Part shown: piece after piece, positions 9,855 through 21,997 of the stretch
Numbering within the stretch: position 1 is the first letter of the stretch
Layout of the letters: each line of letters opens with the position of its first letter
NCBI GenBank assembly: GCA_030248295.1
Contig: JASANH010000850.1
Span: 1,550,001-1,614,000 of the forward strand
Direction of reading: 5' to 3'
DNA length: 64,000 nt
Source of the DNA: Mesodorylaimus sp. YZB2_4
Taxonomy: Eukaryota > Nematoda > Enoplea > Dorylaimida > Dorylaimidae
The notes under the pieces: generated by a model
What the model saw: the letters and a program-made list of their open reading frames with translations, nothing else
The model's database searches: none
Told to the model about the DNA's origin: nothing
Program-made: the position numbers and the translations under genes

Positions 9855-12019
9855 TCAATATTTGGTGAAATAGTACAGCAAGAAAACGAGGAAGACCAAA
9901 ACAAAAATGGCCAAAGAAATCAAATCGACGAGCAGACTGATGCCCAGTTTGCGCTCTGGTACGAGTGGTTCTTGTGGGTGAATCAAAACGATCTCTTCGT
10001 CCTAAAGTGTGAAGGGGACCCTCAGGATGATTATACGGTGACATATACCACGACCAAATGTATAAATGTGCAGCATCCCTGTGCGTGTAGCCCGTGCTCC
10101 GCTCTGGCGAGCCTGTAGCGAACAGTCTGACTTTTAGTTGCCAACATAACAGGTCTAACAGGTTGAGCCCCGCTTATGCCTATTCGAGGCACGTACCCAG
10201 TACCCGTCGTACGGCATCTATCCGTTGGTTGCAGTCATGGCCACAGTCTAAACCAGGCCGACGACATGCTCTTCAGTTGATTAGTCTGGGATTTTGGCGC
10301 TAACTACGCTCTACGCCACTCCTTATTGCCCTAAACCTGCACGAATGGAGCGTCTGCTCTGGCACTCTTCAGTCCGTCAAGTTATAGGTAGGTACCTACC
10401 TCCGTCCCTTCTTTGCGAGCGACGATCAGTTTTTCCTTAGCGACACGTTGCTTAGCCAGTTTGCGTTCCTTGTACGCTGTGGTAGCGCGCACGATCCAAA
10501 CGTAGAATATCAGCTGAATCAAAGTAGCAACGATGAAGCCCAGGCATCTGGTCAACCACACATCCGCTCCAGTAGTATAGCTGGCTTTCGGCAGTTCTTC
10601 ATCAATGATACTCCACTAAAGAGATACGTTCGGAGTAATGACCCTCATATCATCCTTATCACTGGATAGTACTTACGTGCAATATCAAAGTGGTCAGACA
10701 GAAGAAACCGATGACAACGCGCACGATGATGGATTGCGCATTTATTATCATGGGCAAGAGAGAGAGTAGAGCTAAGACCAATGGGATGAGGTAAAGTTTT
10801 GAGGAAGACAAAGAGGATGGAAGTCGTTTGAAAGTCAGGCTGGCTCGGAGGCAGCTATAAGTGCCTAAATAGAGGGGCAAGATGTGCGCATGGCATGTGC
10901 AATTTTTAGCAAGCATACCTGTGCTCGTTTTGCTCGTGCAATATCCAGTTGTCACATTCTCCAACAAGAAACCAGGGATAGAATGTTCCAGACCACTTTT
11001 TACTTGCACTGGAGGCGTTCCCGAGGCATTGCCTTTCCATTCATAAACGATGTCACTGGTCGTGTAGGCATCTGAATCGTGTACTACTGAATCGAGCTAG
11101 AAATGACAACTGGGAAAACAAACGGGCTTACAGCTAGCAAGATCGAAATGGCATATCTGGCGATCGTTTGGATAAGCAGCGTAGGTCATGGGGCAGTTAG
11201 CTTTGAATGACAGCCTAAAACAGAAAATCTCCGGGAAATTCTCAACGAGACGCACAACAGACAGTCATTAGCTTGATGGTTTCTCTTGCGACAAGTCTGC
11301 GCACCTGGTGCTCTGGTCAGTGGTCGGCAGTACTAAGCATCAGCTGAATAAGATGACCCTGACGCCTTGTCATTGATATTACTAGCTAGAGGACATAATC
11401 TGTGCCTGACAGACTACGAGTATCTGTGTTTCCGCTGAATCGACATCACTTACTTCTGACTTGACAAAACTGCTCCGTTCTTGTGAATACGCAAAAGTTC
11501 GTTTGGTGAAGGCAAATTTTGAATTTGTAAGTCGTACGCGTTCTGGAAAAACGTGTCAGGTGTCCAGATACGACGCTCCGTCTTATCTAACGGATGTATA
11601 TGGACATATGGAGGTGCAGCCCCGCCGTAATCGCGGGAGTAGTCCAGATGAGTATCATTCCATTCTTGACGGAAAGTGATCTCCGCATCGAGAACATTAT
11701 CTGCCAATCCCAATCTGCGTAAGTACAGGTTCACTGCCACTCGCGTGGGTCCATCGGCAGGACCTGACCGGGGATCTGGGGCTAAATCAGATACGCTGTG
11801 AACTGAGAGCGCCAGACTGATTGCAGGTATTTAGCTTACTTGGTCGCTGACGCCAATCGTAGCCTTGACTAAGTTTTCGATCCAAAATGGAAGCGTCGGA
11901 TGGTCTTTGCCTGAAGACATACTCTGAGACATCAGTGTAAAGTCAAAGCAGAAAAATACTCACGCGAATGCATTCGTTAAGAAAACAAGGGAAAGAATCA
12001 AAACAGGCCAAATTTCCAT
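9855..12019 (-). CDS. GluCl-like Cys-loop ligand-gated channel, paralogue B (407 aa)
   Basis: Complete subunit. Exons: 12019-11964 (signal peptide MEIWPVLILSLVFL), 11910-11840, 11763-11454, 11214-11132, 11071-10919, 10864-10677, 10615-10400, 10001-9855; total 408 codons with stop. The extracellular domain shows LSQGYDWRQRP, RIWTPDTFFQN, an intact Cys-loop (CPMTYAAYPNDRQIC) and the loop-C pair CTSKTSTGTYSC. M1-M2 are in one 188-nt exon, M3 in the next, and M4 (LISLAIFVLVFLVFLLYYF) in the last. M2 reads IIVRVVIGFFCLTTLILH: the Pro of the anion-filter Pro-Ala-Arg is missing and the 9' gate residue is Thr. The overall layout matches glutamate-gated chloride channels of ecdysozoans. Ligand unknown. 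Confidence 0.9.
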
Positions 12020-12674
12020 CCTGAAACGCTACTTTTAGGAATGGGCTCGAATTCGACCTAGCAAGCAGCTATAAGTCCGGGCTGGCTAGAAAGTTGACGG
12101 CAGCACTCTGGGAAACTAGACTATAAAGACTGCCAGCTCTAGGCCAATTGAAGACAGCTGTGCTATGACGAATAAACAACATATGGGCCACGAGGGCCTC
12201 AAAATATGCTCGCAGTTTGGGAGATAGCAGTTGTCTAAAATATTTTTGCCAGCACTGGATCCAAGCTGACCACGAAGTCAGAGTAAGCTCGAGTTACCTC
12301 ATTAATCATCACACTCGCAGTTGTGGTCTTCCTCCGACGTAGAGACGCAGCCTCGTGGGGAAACCGAAAACACAGGGTGGAAACTAAAGATCTGAGCTCC
12401 TGACAGCGAGATGTGAGAAGGCCGATCGAATGAGTCAGGCCCATGGGTAGGGAAGAAATTAGAGAAAGTGTAGCAACTTCGAAAGGACACTGCTGATATT
12501 TTACTTCAGGCCCTGGGGATCAGAGAGCTCGAAAATATGAGAAATGCATCGTCGATCAGCACAGATTTCGCTGTTTGTGGAATTCAGCAGTAAGACTTTT
12601 ACAAGCGTTCACCAATTAAAATAATCCACGCGGCTGCCTCAGTTTCATGACTACCAAGCCCCCACTGCTGTCCG
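12020..12674. other. Intergenic stretch between channel B and innexin
   Basis: Likely promoter of paralogue B (a TTTATAG-type motif on the minus strand near 12122-12129) plus the 3' region of the innexin gene. No additional gene seen. Confidence 0.35.
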
Positions 12675-14122
12675 TCATCTCTCACTCCTATGTGGTGGTG
12701 TGCCGTCACACTCCAGTATCAAAGTCTCTCTAGTACTGGCAACAACGCGACAAGAATCTTCCACGTCTGAACCGGAGACATTGCCATTCCCGTGGAACTG
12801 ATAATGACTGGACTCGTATTCGCATCTCTCCCTGTATTCTTTCCATAACCTCTTCACTACTTCCATCGTAGCCACATCGCCTGCATGAATTGATATCATT
12901 CTCAAAGCTAATAACCCATCGATTTTCAAATATCGATCCACGAATCTATCGTAGTTGGTTGTTTCAGTCCCATAAAATTGACTGCGTACACGACTACCAC
13001 CAGATAAAGCTGTCGTTTGCAAGTGCTCACCAACGAATGCTAACCTCTCTGTTCGAAAGATGAGTTGAAAAATCCAAGCTACGAAGCTGAATGTGGTGAT
13101 CGATGCCACAATGCATAACCAGATCCAGACAAATACGAACACCTTCTCATTAAAGATGTTCACTGTAAGAGCGCATTGCACAGTATATCGATTTAGGTTT
13201 CCCACCGATCGTACCTCGAAATCGCACAATGTGACCCGAGGAAAGTGCCCTGACCGAGTCCACTCACGACCTGATAGTAGATCTATGATCACACGAAATC
13301 CATACAATTGATAAGAATCACTTTTCAGAAATGCGTTCATTAAAAAGAATTGACCAGCTGCGTTAGCCGTGAAGAGTGCTTTAGTGATAAGATAGGAGAC
13401 CGTAAGGTAATAGCCGCTCCGTCGCCATCGCAGTGCGCTGCACGGCCAGATGAAACAGGATTTTCGAAGTGAATTATGGCCAGGTGAGAGAGAACAGCAA
13501 GTCAGGCCCGTTTGCAATTCCAAGATGTCACCAAGGCTTTGAGCAATGCATGTAAATAGTTTAGACTTTTCTGTACGGTCAGACATAGCATGTACATCCC
13601 GAGAGGCCGTTACCAAATGATGGAGATCCAATCCGGACCGACGATTGGTTATACGCCACCACATGCAGGGCAGGGTGAACAGAAAAGATTGCAGAAGCAG
13701 GATGAAGGGAACCTAAAACAGATAGTGCCGCTTCTAAAAACTTAAAGCATATTCAGAGTCGCTTCGAGCGCGATAGAATCTTTACTTAATCTGGACGGAA
13801 CAGAATTACTCCAGCTTACCCATTGGTAATAACCAATCTGCCGACTCTCCCTGGCCTCGTAGTCGTCCGGAATATGCTCATGTGCAGGTAACCAATAGGT
13901 GTTCTGGATCCAGCAGTAACTTTCGATGTACTCTTCCATTGACCGAGTGAATTGGGGTGGTACCCAGCATTGGATTGGTTTAGCAACGTACTGTTTCCCG
14001 CTTACCAAAGCAGCAGAGAGTAAGAGTAGTGTGGGAGTATAATAATAGTTTAATCTATCTGCGAAATCATCGTCGCCACGTGGTCGAAAATGTTTCAAGA
14101 GTCCGTCAGTGAGGAATCTCAT
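12675..14122 (-). CDS. Innexin (446 aa)
   Basis: Gap-junction channel subunit with four membrane spans. Exons 14122-13820 and 13712-12675. The intron falls inside the hallmark YYQWVPF, which is restored by splicing (YYQW from exon 1, VPF from exon 2). Each extracellular loop has the two expected cysteines: PIQCW and SYCWIQ in loop 1, TLCDFEV and TVQCALT in loop 2. The start MRFLTDGLLKHF fits the cytoplasmic N-terminus of innexins. The C-terminal tail, after TNYDRFVDRYLKIDGLLALRM, is about 80 residues. The gene sits between two Cys-loop channel paralogues on the same strand, which look like a tandem family it interrupts. Confidence 0.95.
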
Positions 14123-15433
14123 TGTGGTCGACCACTACCTGATGCGGTTGAGGAAGACGATTTGGTTCGCGGGTATTGTCCGCCGCTTCGTCACACAAAT
14201 GATTAAGAATTTGTACCAGCTCAAAACTAAAAAACTGTCTCCAAGCCTGGCTGACGGGTGCACAAAATAGGATGACGAACGCGTGTGCAGCAGGGACTAC
14301 TCTAACTCAATTTATTCTCTTGGCACAACCGAAAACGGTATCATTTTAGTAAAATCAAGGCTTCTCTTCCCTCAGCCGAGTCTCTAATTTCGATACCATC
14401 TTCGAGATTCGGCCGCCAGTTGGGACATTTTCTCACCAAATTGACATTCTTAGGTTTACTTTGGCAATTAACGATCACTCAGCCGACTGCGGGAATGACA
14501 GGAAGAGATGGCACACGCTCTGCGCGTGTGATTTTGTTAGCAAGCTCCCGTTGCCAGGTGTCGCAGAGAAGGGTTTCTCAATTTCTGTGGGGTATGGAGA
14601 ATTTTATTTTGGAGTCTTCCAACTCGAGCCGAGATTGAAAGCGATTATGTACGTTAGCCTGTACATAGTTGCGATTGAAGCGAAACGAATAAATGGATAG
14701 GAAGAGTTTCCGTCAGCTGTTCTCCGCTGTGCACTCAGCGAAATCAAGTTGTAAAGGTATTATTTCAAAAAATTTCGACAGAGCATCAAAATTTTTAACC
14801 ATGTTAGTAAGAGCAAAGTGGCACTTTGCTTTTGATTACCCGGAAGTTTTGTAGTTTTTCCAGTTGATTATCCGAAGATGAAGCTTAGTCGCGAGCTGCT
14901 TGTCAAATCCATGTCGAGTATACCGAGCTTACACTCCAAATGCAATGCACAGACTGAGCATAATGACCATCGCTTAAGCACAGACTGTAGAATTTCTTTT
15001 TGGCCGATAAAGATTAAGGTCTAATTAAAACGCGATTTGCGATGGTGCTGCGTACTTCTCATTTTCTTTCAGACTGGGCTCATTTTATGTGGAGTTTTTT
15101 CTCATTGCAGAAGTCGGAAAAGCAGAAACTAATTGATAAATCGTTTGATAAATCGGACGGCAACAAGACTAGTCTTGACGATCAGATTTATTGACCCATT
15201 TCAAAGGACTAGTTCAGAGGCTGCCGTGTTATTTCGTGGGACGTGCATGAAAGACTGAAAAATCGAATTGATTGAAAAATCATTCAGATTCATCCACACG
15301 CAACAGATCTATCTACCCGTCCACACAGACGTTCTGCGCGATTATTACATGATTCGGTAATCGTACTGTAAGTGTCCTAACGCCTAACAGTATGGCCACA
15401 TATTCTATTGTATCATTTTGTATCAATTTGCTG
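14123..15433. other. Intergenic stretch, no gene recognised
   Basis: Upstream of the innexin and downstream of channel paralogue C. Short plus-strand frames at 14420-14700 have no family resemblance, and nothing else stands out. Confidence 0.4.
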
Positions 15434-17522
15434 CTAGTGTTTCTCGGCGTCGAACACCATCACTCCATTGTCGTCATCGTCGTCACCACTTGATGACACA
15501 GAGGCCCAAAAGTAGCAATTAAAGATGAAAAAAGCAAGTGCGAATGCCAGCAGGCAGGCCAGATCAAAAATGGTGTCAAAGCTAAGCAATGCCAGCTGTT
15601 CTTCTGCCGTTTCTCCTTTTCCCGTAAGTAATGGGGCCTGGAAAAGGCAGTGTTGGTTGGGTTTTAACAACAGGTACATTAGGTACAGCAGGCCTACGAT
15701 CTAATCGTGAGGTCTCGCCCAATAGGCATCGATTTCATAAGAAGTTTTGGGATTGCTTGTCCGCCATATCAAAACACTGTATGTGGTCTTACCGAATGTT
15801 CATTTGTTTGGCCTTCTGCCGCTCCAGCCCTTGCTCGTTGGTGTTCTGCGTTCCTTCTTGCAGCTGAGCGTTTGGTACGAACCCGCGTTAGCCATGTATA
15901 CGCCACCAATTGCAACTGGGCAGCCACGATAAAGGCGAAGCAGGTGAACTGCCAAACGTTCGCCCACGTGAATTCATGTGTCTCCGGAATCTTGTCGTCT
16001 ATCAAAGCGATCTGAAGAGAATCGTAAAATATTGAGTCACCAAAACTCGCCGCAAAAAATCCTGTACCTGCAAAATGATAGTTATCAATGCACAGAGCCC
16101 AATCAGAGCACGGGTCAACAGCGAAGGTGCGCTGATTACAAACGGAAGCCACGAGATGATGACAAGGACGAAGCTGGGTCCAAATAGTTGAAAGAGATGT
16201 GTGCGAGATGCTTGCCTTTCAATTTCAAATTCTGCTCTGAGGCAACTGTAGTGGCCTGAAAGAAGTGCAAGACTTGAACACCACTGCTCAATTATACGCG
16301 CATCAAACATACCCAGTGAAGTCTTCTGAAGACAGTTCCTTGTATAGGCTTTAACCAGCCTGAATTTGGGGTCATGCACTGACCCTTTACTGACCTGAAT
16401 CGGCGACTCATGCCGCCATTTGTAGACGATGTCATTTTCATCATGGGCATCTGCGTAACCCACGATCAGAGGTGTGCGCGCACATAGTAAGGCGTAGAAG
16501 ACGAAACACTTACAACTGCTTATGTCAATGCGCAGATCGTGCGAGTCGAAAGGAAAGTCTTCGAGGTCCAACGTTTGGGCCAACGTTAAGCCAACTCTAA
16601 AAACCAAAGTTGCTGTGACACTTTTAAAACAAATACAGCACCTGCAGCGCTGATACTCCAGTTTGGATATATCAGTGACCAGGCAAAAAATAACCCCGAG
16701 CGGTAAGAAATGTGCCTACCTCTTGCTAAATAGTACACTCCCGTCGGGATGAATTCGAACCATTTCGTTGGATTCCATTAAGTCATGGCCCCTGGCATCG
16801 ATAGAATTCTGGAAAAACGTATCTGGCGTCCATATCTTCTCCACAATCTCTGAGCTTGGATAGCTCAGATAGGGTCTATCGTCGGTCACATGCTTCGCGT
16901 CATAAGCTAATCGCTCATCTTTCCATTGTTGACGGAAAGTCAGCTCGGCTTCGTATTCCTTTAAATGAAATGATGGGAATGATGATAAGGGAATGGCCCG
17001 AACGACAGAGAGAGTGGGCCTCATTCCACTCACGACTGGTGGTAGGCTTCTGCCTTAGTGTGAACCTCTCAAGGGCTGATGATAAGAGAAAGCGATTATC
17101 CAGGTGGTTTAAATCTTCTAGTGGCTATTACGGATACATCACAATACCCTCACATGGCAGGGCATGGCAGGGTTAGGACACAGCCGCAGTGACTGCACTT
17201 GGCTCACCATATCCTCGTCGTTCACATCGGCCAGCCGACGAAGAAAAAAGTTGACATGAATGACAACGGGTCCACCATCTTCTTCTGAATCATTTGTGCC
17301 TTTCGGACGGACGTTCTTCTTGTAAGTGGCCAAAACAGCTTCAATAGGATCACTGTTATCAGCCTCGGTCTTCTGATCGTCCCCAGCAGGAGCGTCCCTA
17401 ACAGAAGATCTGCATAAATTTGTTGCAAATTCATACCATACTCCGCGACTGACTTACTCCTCTGCCCCCCAGATGCACTGGACGCAAAACACAAGGCAAA
17501 AGAAAATTAAGATTTTTCTCAT
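15434..17522 (-). CDS. GluCl-like channel paralogue C lacking the Cys-loop cysteines (441 aa)
   Basis: Exons: 17522-17458, 17397-17208, 16958-16720, 16596-16514, 16450-16313, 16255-16068, 16011-15793, 15637-15434; they close to 442 codons with stop. It shares the family blocks KIWTPDTFFQN and RIHPDGSVLF, the loop-C pair CLQKTSLGHYSC and four membrane spans. In the Cys-loop both cysteines are gone (QTLDLEDFPFDSHDL in place of C-x13-C), with the Phe-Pro and Asp of the loop kept. The 83-nt Cys-loop exon and 188-nt M1-M2 exon are the same length as in paralogues A and B, so it is a real paralogue rather than a bad splice model. It also has an acidic insert near the N-terminus (EEDGGP) and an Asp-rich C-terminus (SGDDDDDNG). 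Confidence 0.88.
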
Positions 17523-18704
17523 GGTTGGCCTTTAACGATGTGTTAGTAGTTCCTGAAAAGAAAACGAAATGTCATAGCGCATGCTTTTATAAACTGTTCG
17601 ACAGACAGTAGCAAATCTGGGAACCGCCTTGCACGTGCCGTATTATGTCGCCCAGTGCAAGGGAAAGTGTCACGATGAATGCGTCTCGTCCACAGTCCGC
17701 CCGAAGCAAACTAGTTAGGGAATACTAAAGACTTGTGATTAAACAGCAAGGAGCAATGAATAAGTGTAAACATCAAAATGGAGATGTTACTTTGGTTGTT
17801 CGGGTGTGGAATCGTGAGAGCATCATCATGGCGTGGGGCAAAAAGGAAGGCCCTGGGACCAAGCGATAACGACTCCTCTAGCCCTGCACACGTATAACAT
17901 CAGATGTCTAGATCAGATGCCAACGCATGTGCGTAAATTTCAAACAAGGCAGTTCAAAAATGAAAAGTGAATTTTAGCTCGAACTAGTTTGGTTGTCTCG
18001 CCGACTGGTTCCTTGAATTGACTTTTGGTGACATGGATACGCCTTGGAGAAGATTCTTATAAAAAACTTTTCGACAAGTGCTAGTTCGGGACTGAGGAAT
18101 GCATCTATCACACAGGAAACTTCACTGTCTACAGTACTCGTACATATCATCCGCGTCGTCGACAAAACTAAAGCTGCACTAGCGAGCTTAGTGTTTTTGT
18201 AGAAGCTGGTTCCAATCCGGGCCTGGCCAGATTGTTTGCTGAAAGGACTGCTCAGAACGGAAAGCGCGTGTATTCTTATGCTTCAATCCAGGAACGTGGA
18301 AAATGTTTACACTTACCAAAACACCTTGGGTTGTTCAAATACTTTTTACAATACGCCAACAGGCATCGAATACTTGCAGAAAAGTATACCCAAGCGAAGT
18401 GCACAGGGAGACCAGTATCGCGTGCGCATACACGTTACTTTTCTCAGTCAAATATGGTTGGCTGAGATTGTGTGACCAAATGCAGCACATCAAGATGCGG
18501 TATTGGCCAAAGATCTTGTCAGTTCTTGGAGCTAAAGTATCATCTTGCACCGTCAATGCGGAGTTTACCCAATAGAACAAACTCTATATACTCTCACCAG
18601 ATCAATAGCTCACAATCCGAGGGGCGGCACCCAATCCTGCCACTTGCCTGGCTGAATAGACCAGCCTTATAAACTGAACCCAAAACTTTTCTTCACCATG
18701 GATC
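17523..18704. other. Intergenic stretch before the ionotropic-receptor-like gene
   Basis: Presumably holds the promoter of channel C and any upstream exon of the gene starting at 18705. I could not identify a signal-peptide exon. TTATAAAC near 18666 could be a TATA element for the downstream gene. Confidence 0.3.
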
Positions 18705-20042
18705 ATGAATCTGTATCAAGTACGAGACACAGACGTTATCAGGGTCGGAGTGACCCCGTGGGCACACATGAAACCAGAATGCCTTCCAGAATGGAAAACG
18801 GGCTGCCGAGCTGGGGTGGAGCTGGACATACTTTATACCTTAGCCTCAATCGTCAGTGCTAATCTTGAGCTCGTGATTGCTAATGGCACAGGATGTGGCA
18901 AGACTCCGGTAGAAGATGGATCTAATGGTTCGTGGACCGGCCTATTCAAAATGCTACGAGATGGCAAGATCGACATGATTGGAAACTTCTGCGACACTAA
19001 GAAGTTAGCCCGAGTTGATCAGGATTTCTTCAGCACTAGCTGGCCAGTGTGGCAATATAAAGAGCAGTTCGTAATTCAGACCCCAACTCCACCACCCTTG
19101 TCATATATGCCCTTCGCTCCGTTCAGCTGGCAGGTGTGGTTTGCCTGCCTTATTATGTACTTCGTCTTTCTCACATTCGTTACATTTTACTACTACTCGC
19201 AATTTGGATCCGCGGAAGGAGTCCTAGCTCAGATTCGTCGAGCTGAAACGGCTTTACGAGATACACTCTGCGGCCACGTGAAGCACGTGCCGCCACACTT
19301 GGTATGGCTGTGCTGGATCCTATTAATCACGCCAATTTTCATGTTTTACAACACGTACATTCTGTCAGCAGTTCTGCACCCTTTTCCCATTATGAGACCG
19401 TTTTCGGACGTGCATGAATTGGTCTCATGTCTCTCATCGGGCCAGTTTCGGCTACTATCGCATAAGATGCCCCCTCCTACACCTACATCATGTGCACACA
19501 AAGGCTGCGAGGGCAACTTCAATGATGCCATGAAGAGGCAAAAGTATAAGCACATTCCTGGAGGTTCGGGGCGCCAGTTATTGTCAGCGATAGCTGATCA
19601 GAATCGCTCTGATACCCCTAACCTTGTCATGGTTCAGGGCGAACCGTTTCTTAAACTTTACCTTAATGAATATCGGTCGAATCGAGATCACCTGTGGTTA
19701 ATCGATGACGATGACTCACTCGAGAAGTGGTCGGCCTACGTGTGGCGTAGGAACCTTTCCTACGCTCGACAATTCGACAGGTATTTAGTGAATATTGGGG
19801 ACTTTAAAAACAATGCACTGGCCCGGTACCTGCAGCTGCACGGGACCCAGCCGCACACGGGTGATCGTTATTTTAAAGTGGCTAGTCAACAAGCGATAAG
19901 TCTTAAAAAATTTCGTGGTCTCTTCTACATGCATTTTGCTGGTATGGCGGCTTCAGCCGTGGTTTGCTTGATGGAGTATACCCATGCGAAGCACGCTAGC
20001 AGACCCAAAGCTTCAGACTGGGCACAAACCACGTATCCATGA
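18705..20042 (+). CDS. Divergent ionotropic-receptor / iGluR-like protein (445 aa as read)
   Basis: One open exon with the layout of a small ionotropic receptor. A first ligand-binding lobe begins VIRVGVTPWAHM and contains DGKIDMIGN. M1 is VWFACLIMYFVFLTFVTF, and a short linker leads to a hydrophobic segment PIFMFYNTYILSAVLHP, where iGluRs carry SYTANLAAFLT. The second lobe and a final membrane span (MHFAGMAASAVVCLMEY) follow. The large amino-terminal domain of classical iGluRs is absent, as in insect IRs and some C. elegans IR-like proteins. No signal peptide is seen at the ATG, so an upstream exon may be missing. It faces the ShKT gene tail to tail. Confidence 0.7.
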   Translation: MNLYQVRDTDVIRVGVTPWAHMKPECLPEWKTGCRAGVELDILYTLASIVSANLELVIANGTGCGKTPVEDGSNGSWTGLFKMLRDGKIDMIGNFCDTKKLARVDQDFFSTSWPVWQYKEQFVIQTPTPPPLSYMPFAPFSWQVWFACLIMYFVFLTFVTFYYYSQFGSAEGVLAQIRRAETALRDTLCGHVKHVPPHLVWLCWILLITPIFMFYNTYILSAVLHPFPIMRPFSDVHELVSCLSSGQFRLLSHKMPPPTPTSCAHKGCEGNFNDAMKRQKYKHIPGGSGRQLLSAIADQNRSDTPNLVMVQGEPFLKLYLNEYRSNRDHLWLIDDDDSLEKWSAYVWRRNLSYARQFDRYLVNIGDFKNNALARYLQLHGTQPHTGDRYFKVASQQAISLKKFRGLFYMHFAGMAASAVVCLMEYTHAKHASRPKASDWAQTTYP

Positions 20043-20101
20043 GCCAGCAATTTACTTCGTATCGTTATTACTAGAATCCGAGAAGATAACTACGTCTGAG
20101 T

Positions 20102-20944
20102 TTAACAAAGGCCACAAGTTTTCATGCATCGATATTTGACGAATGAGGATCTGTTGCAACTGAAAATGGTATTATTCTTTTCCGGTGAGGCGAATTCGCG
20201 GCACCATTTAGTAAACGAACTGCCATCAGTGGCAACATGGTCTGCGCAAGGCATGACCCACGATGTCATGTTCCAGTTGGACGATTCAACTAAAATAAAC
20301 ACTGGCTATCTGTGAAGTGAATGCCTGATTCAAGTCGTGAATGGCTGTACCTGTAAAATTACCACTTGGAGCACCCCAAGCTTTTGAACATGTTCCACAA
20401 CATTGCAGACGACCGAAATAGACGTCTTGTTTACAGTATTGCTTCCCACGGCGCAGAAGCCTAGTTTTACAGTAGGAATCGGAAAACTGATCTTTGCATG
20501 GCAGGCTTTGAGCAGAGCCTAAAAACGTACAAATAAAATTGTATTCTTCTCGACTGAATAGTGCACCTTCGGCTAAATGGTACAAACAAGCCTTTTTCAA
20601 AGCCTTCGAAATAGCTGCCTTTTGTTTCTTGAGTTTGTCCCCAACAGAAATAATGACCAATACCTGGCTCATTGTCGGTTTCTTCATCTTCTTTTGACTG
20701 AGCAACACTGCTCGAGTTTCCAATTGGTCTGCTCTCGTTGGACATAATGTCCGAGGGGACCATTTCTTCGCTCTCCTGCACTCCCCCTCTTTTCTTACTC
20801 TCAGCCTTACTTGTACTGCCGATTGGACATATGACGAAAAAGACTGAAACAAAAGAAATCAGTGTCGTGAATTGGTCGCAGGTCAGCCAACCAGTAAATC
20901 TTACCAGAAATAGTAAAGAAAATTGATAACAAATTCCATGCCAT
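20102..20944 (-). CDS. Small secreted protein with two ShKT domains (181 aa)
   Basis: Exons: 20944-20905, 20843-20811, 20780-20664, 20518-20351, 20289-20102; total 182 codons with stop. The first two exons make a hydrophobic signal peptide (MAWNLLSIFFTISVFFVICP). Exon 3 is an acidic Ser-rich linker. Exon 4 holds one six-cysteine ShKT domain (from CKDQFSDSYC to CCGTC) and exon 5 a second (from PCADHV to CMKTCGLC). The exon 2/3 junction uses a purine-rich acceptor, chosen by phase. ShKT modules are typical of nematode secreted proteins, but also occur in cnidarians and others. No enzyme domain is attached, so function is unknown. Confidence 0.75.
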
Positions 20945-21997
20945 TTTCACAAGTAGCACCTTTCGAATAGCACGAAAACTAGACTGGTCATTAAAACGGG
21001 GCTTTGGTTTGGGCCTATTATATCTGCTCCCAACGAGCAGGTGGTGATGCGAAGCGTGCCAGATGAGGACAGGCGCGCTTTGTGCTGGGATAAACAAGGA
21101 ACATGGCCGAGTCGATTCAATGTGTAGGTTATGCAAATAGCCTTTATTAAACACAAAGTCCATAGCATAAAATTTTGAAAAAATTTAATCGTGAGCAAGA
21201 CAGGGGCATAGAAATTTGGCGCAGGTCGCCAATGTGACAATAAGGATAGGAGGCTAGTAAAGCAACTTCTGCTTCTATTCGCTCCATTTAAACTACAGTA
21301 CAGTGTTGCTTCTTAATTTCTAAAAGCGCTAGCTAACTTTCGCTTTTGCTGTAACTGGCAAATAGAAATAAACTTTTTGAAATGCCTCTCTGTATATCGC
21401 AGTCACTCATTTATACAACAGATTTCTCAGGCTACGCAGTTACATAGGACTGATCGAATGTTCCAGCGCGCTGGTGATGGCATCTCGCTCATTCAAAGTG
21501 TGACTCGAGATTACGCAGATTTCGACTATGACGATGTACAAAATATGAAGTTCAGCGGCCTCGTGCCTCTTTTTCCTTATTTTTATTTTATGTTCTGTGG
21601 TTGCGCTCGGTTCACGGCCAAGTGTGGGCCTAGACCCGCGGAAAAAATATTTCGTGTACAGTAGCCACGATGTGATGTGGCCCTTCACCCTCGCAAGAGC
21701 GTATCACCGCTTGGTGATGGCAAAGGGCCAATATGATCAATGCCTATGGATGAATAAATTAGCAAAACTTTCTAAGCTTATTCTTTAAAATTTTGTGGGC
21801 TGGGTCCTATACCGCTTCATGTCGTCACGGGATTACTGTTGATTCGGCTAACAATAAGATTTCCGCTGTACATTTGGTATCTTGCAGTGCCCTGCGCGCA
21901 ATGAACCACGATCAGCTTTGATTTCGAGTTGGCTAATCACCGTAAATTTCTGGGGGTCACCTGCTTTTACCAGGCCAGGCCAGAGTCATATTACCTC

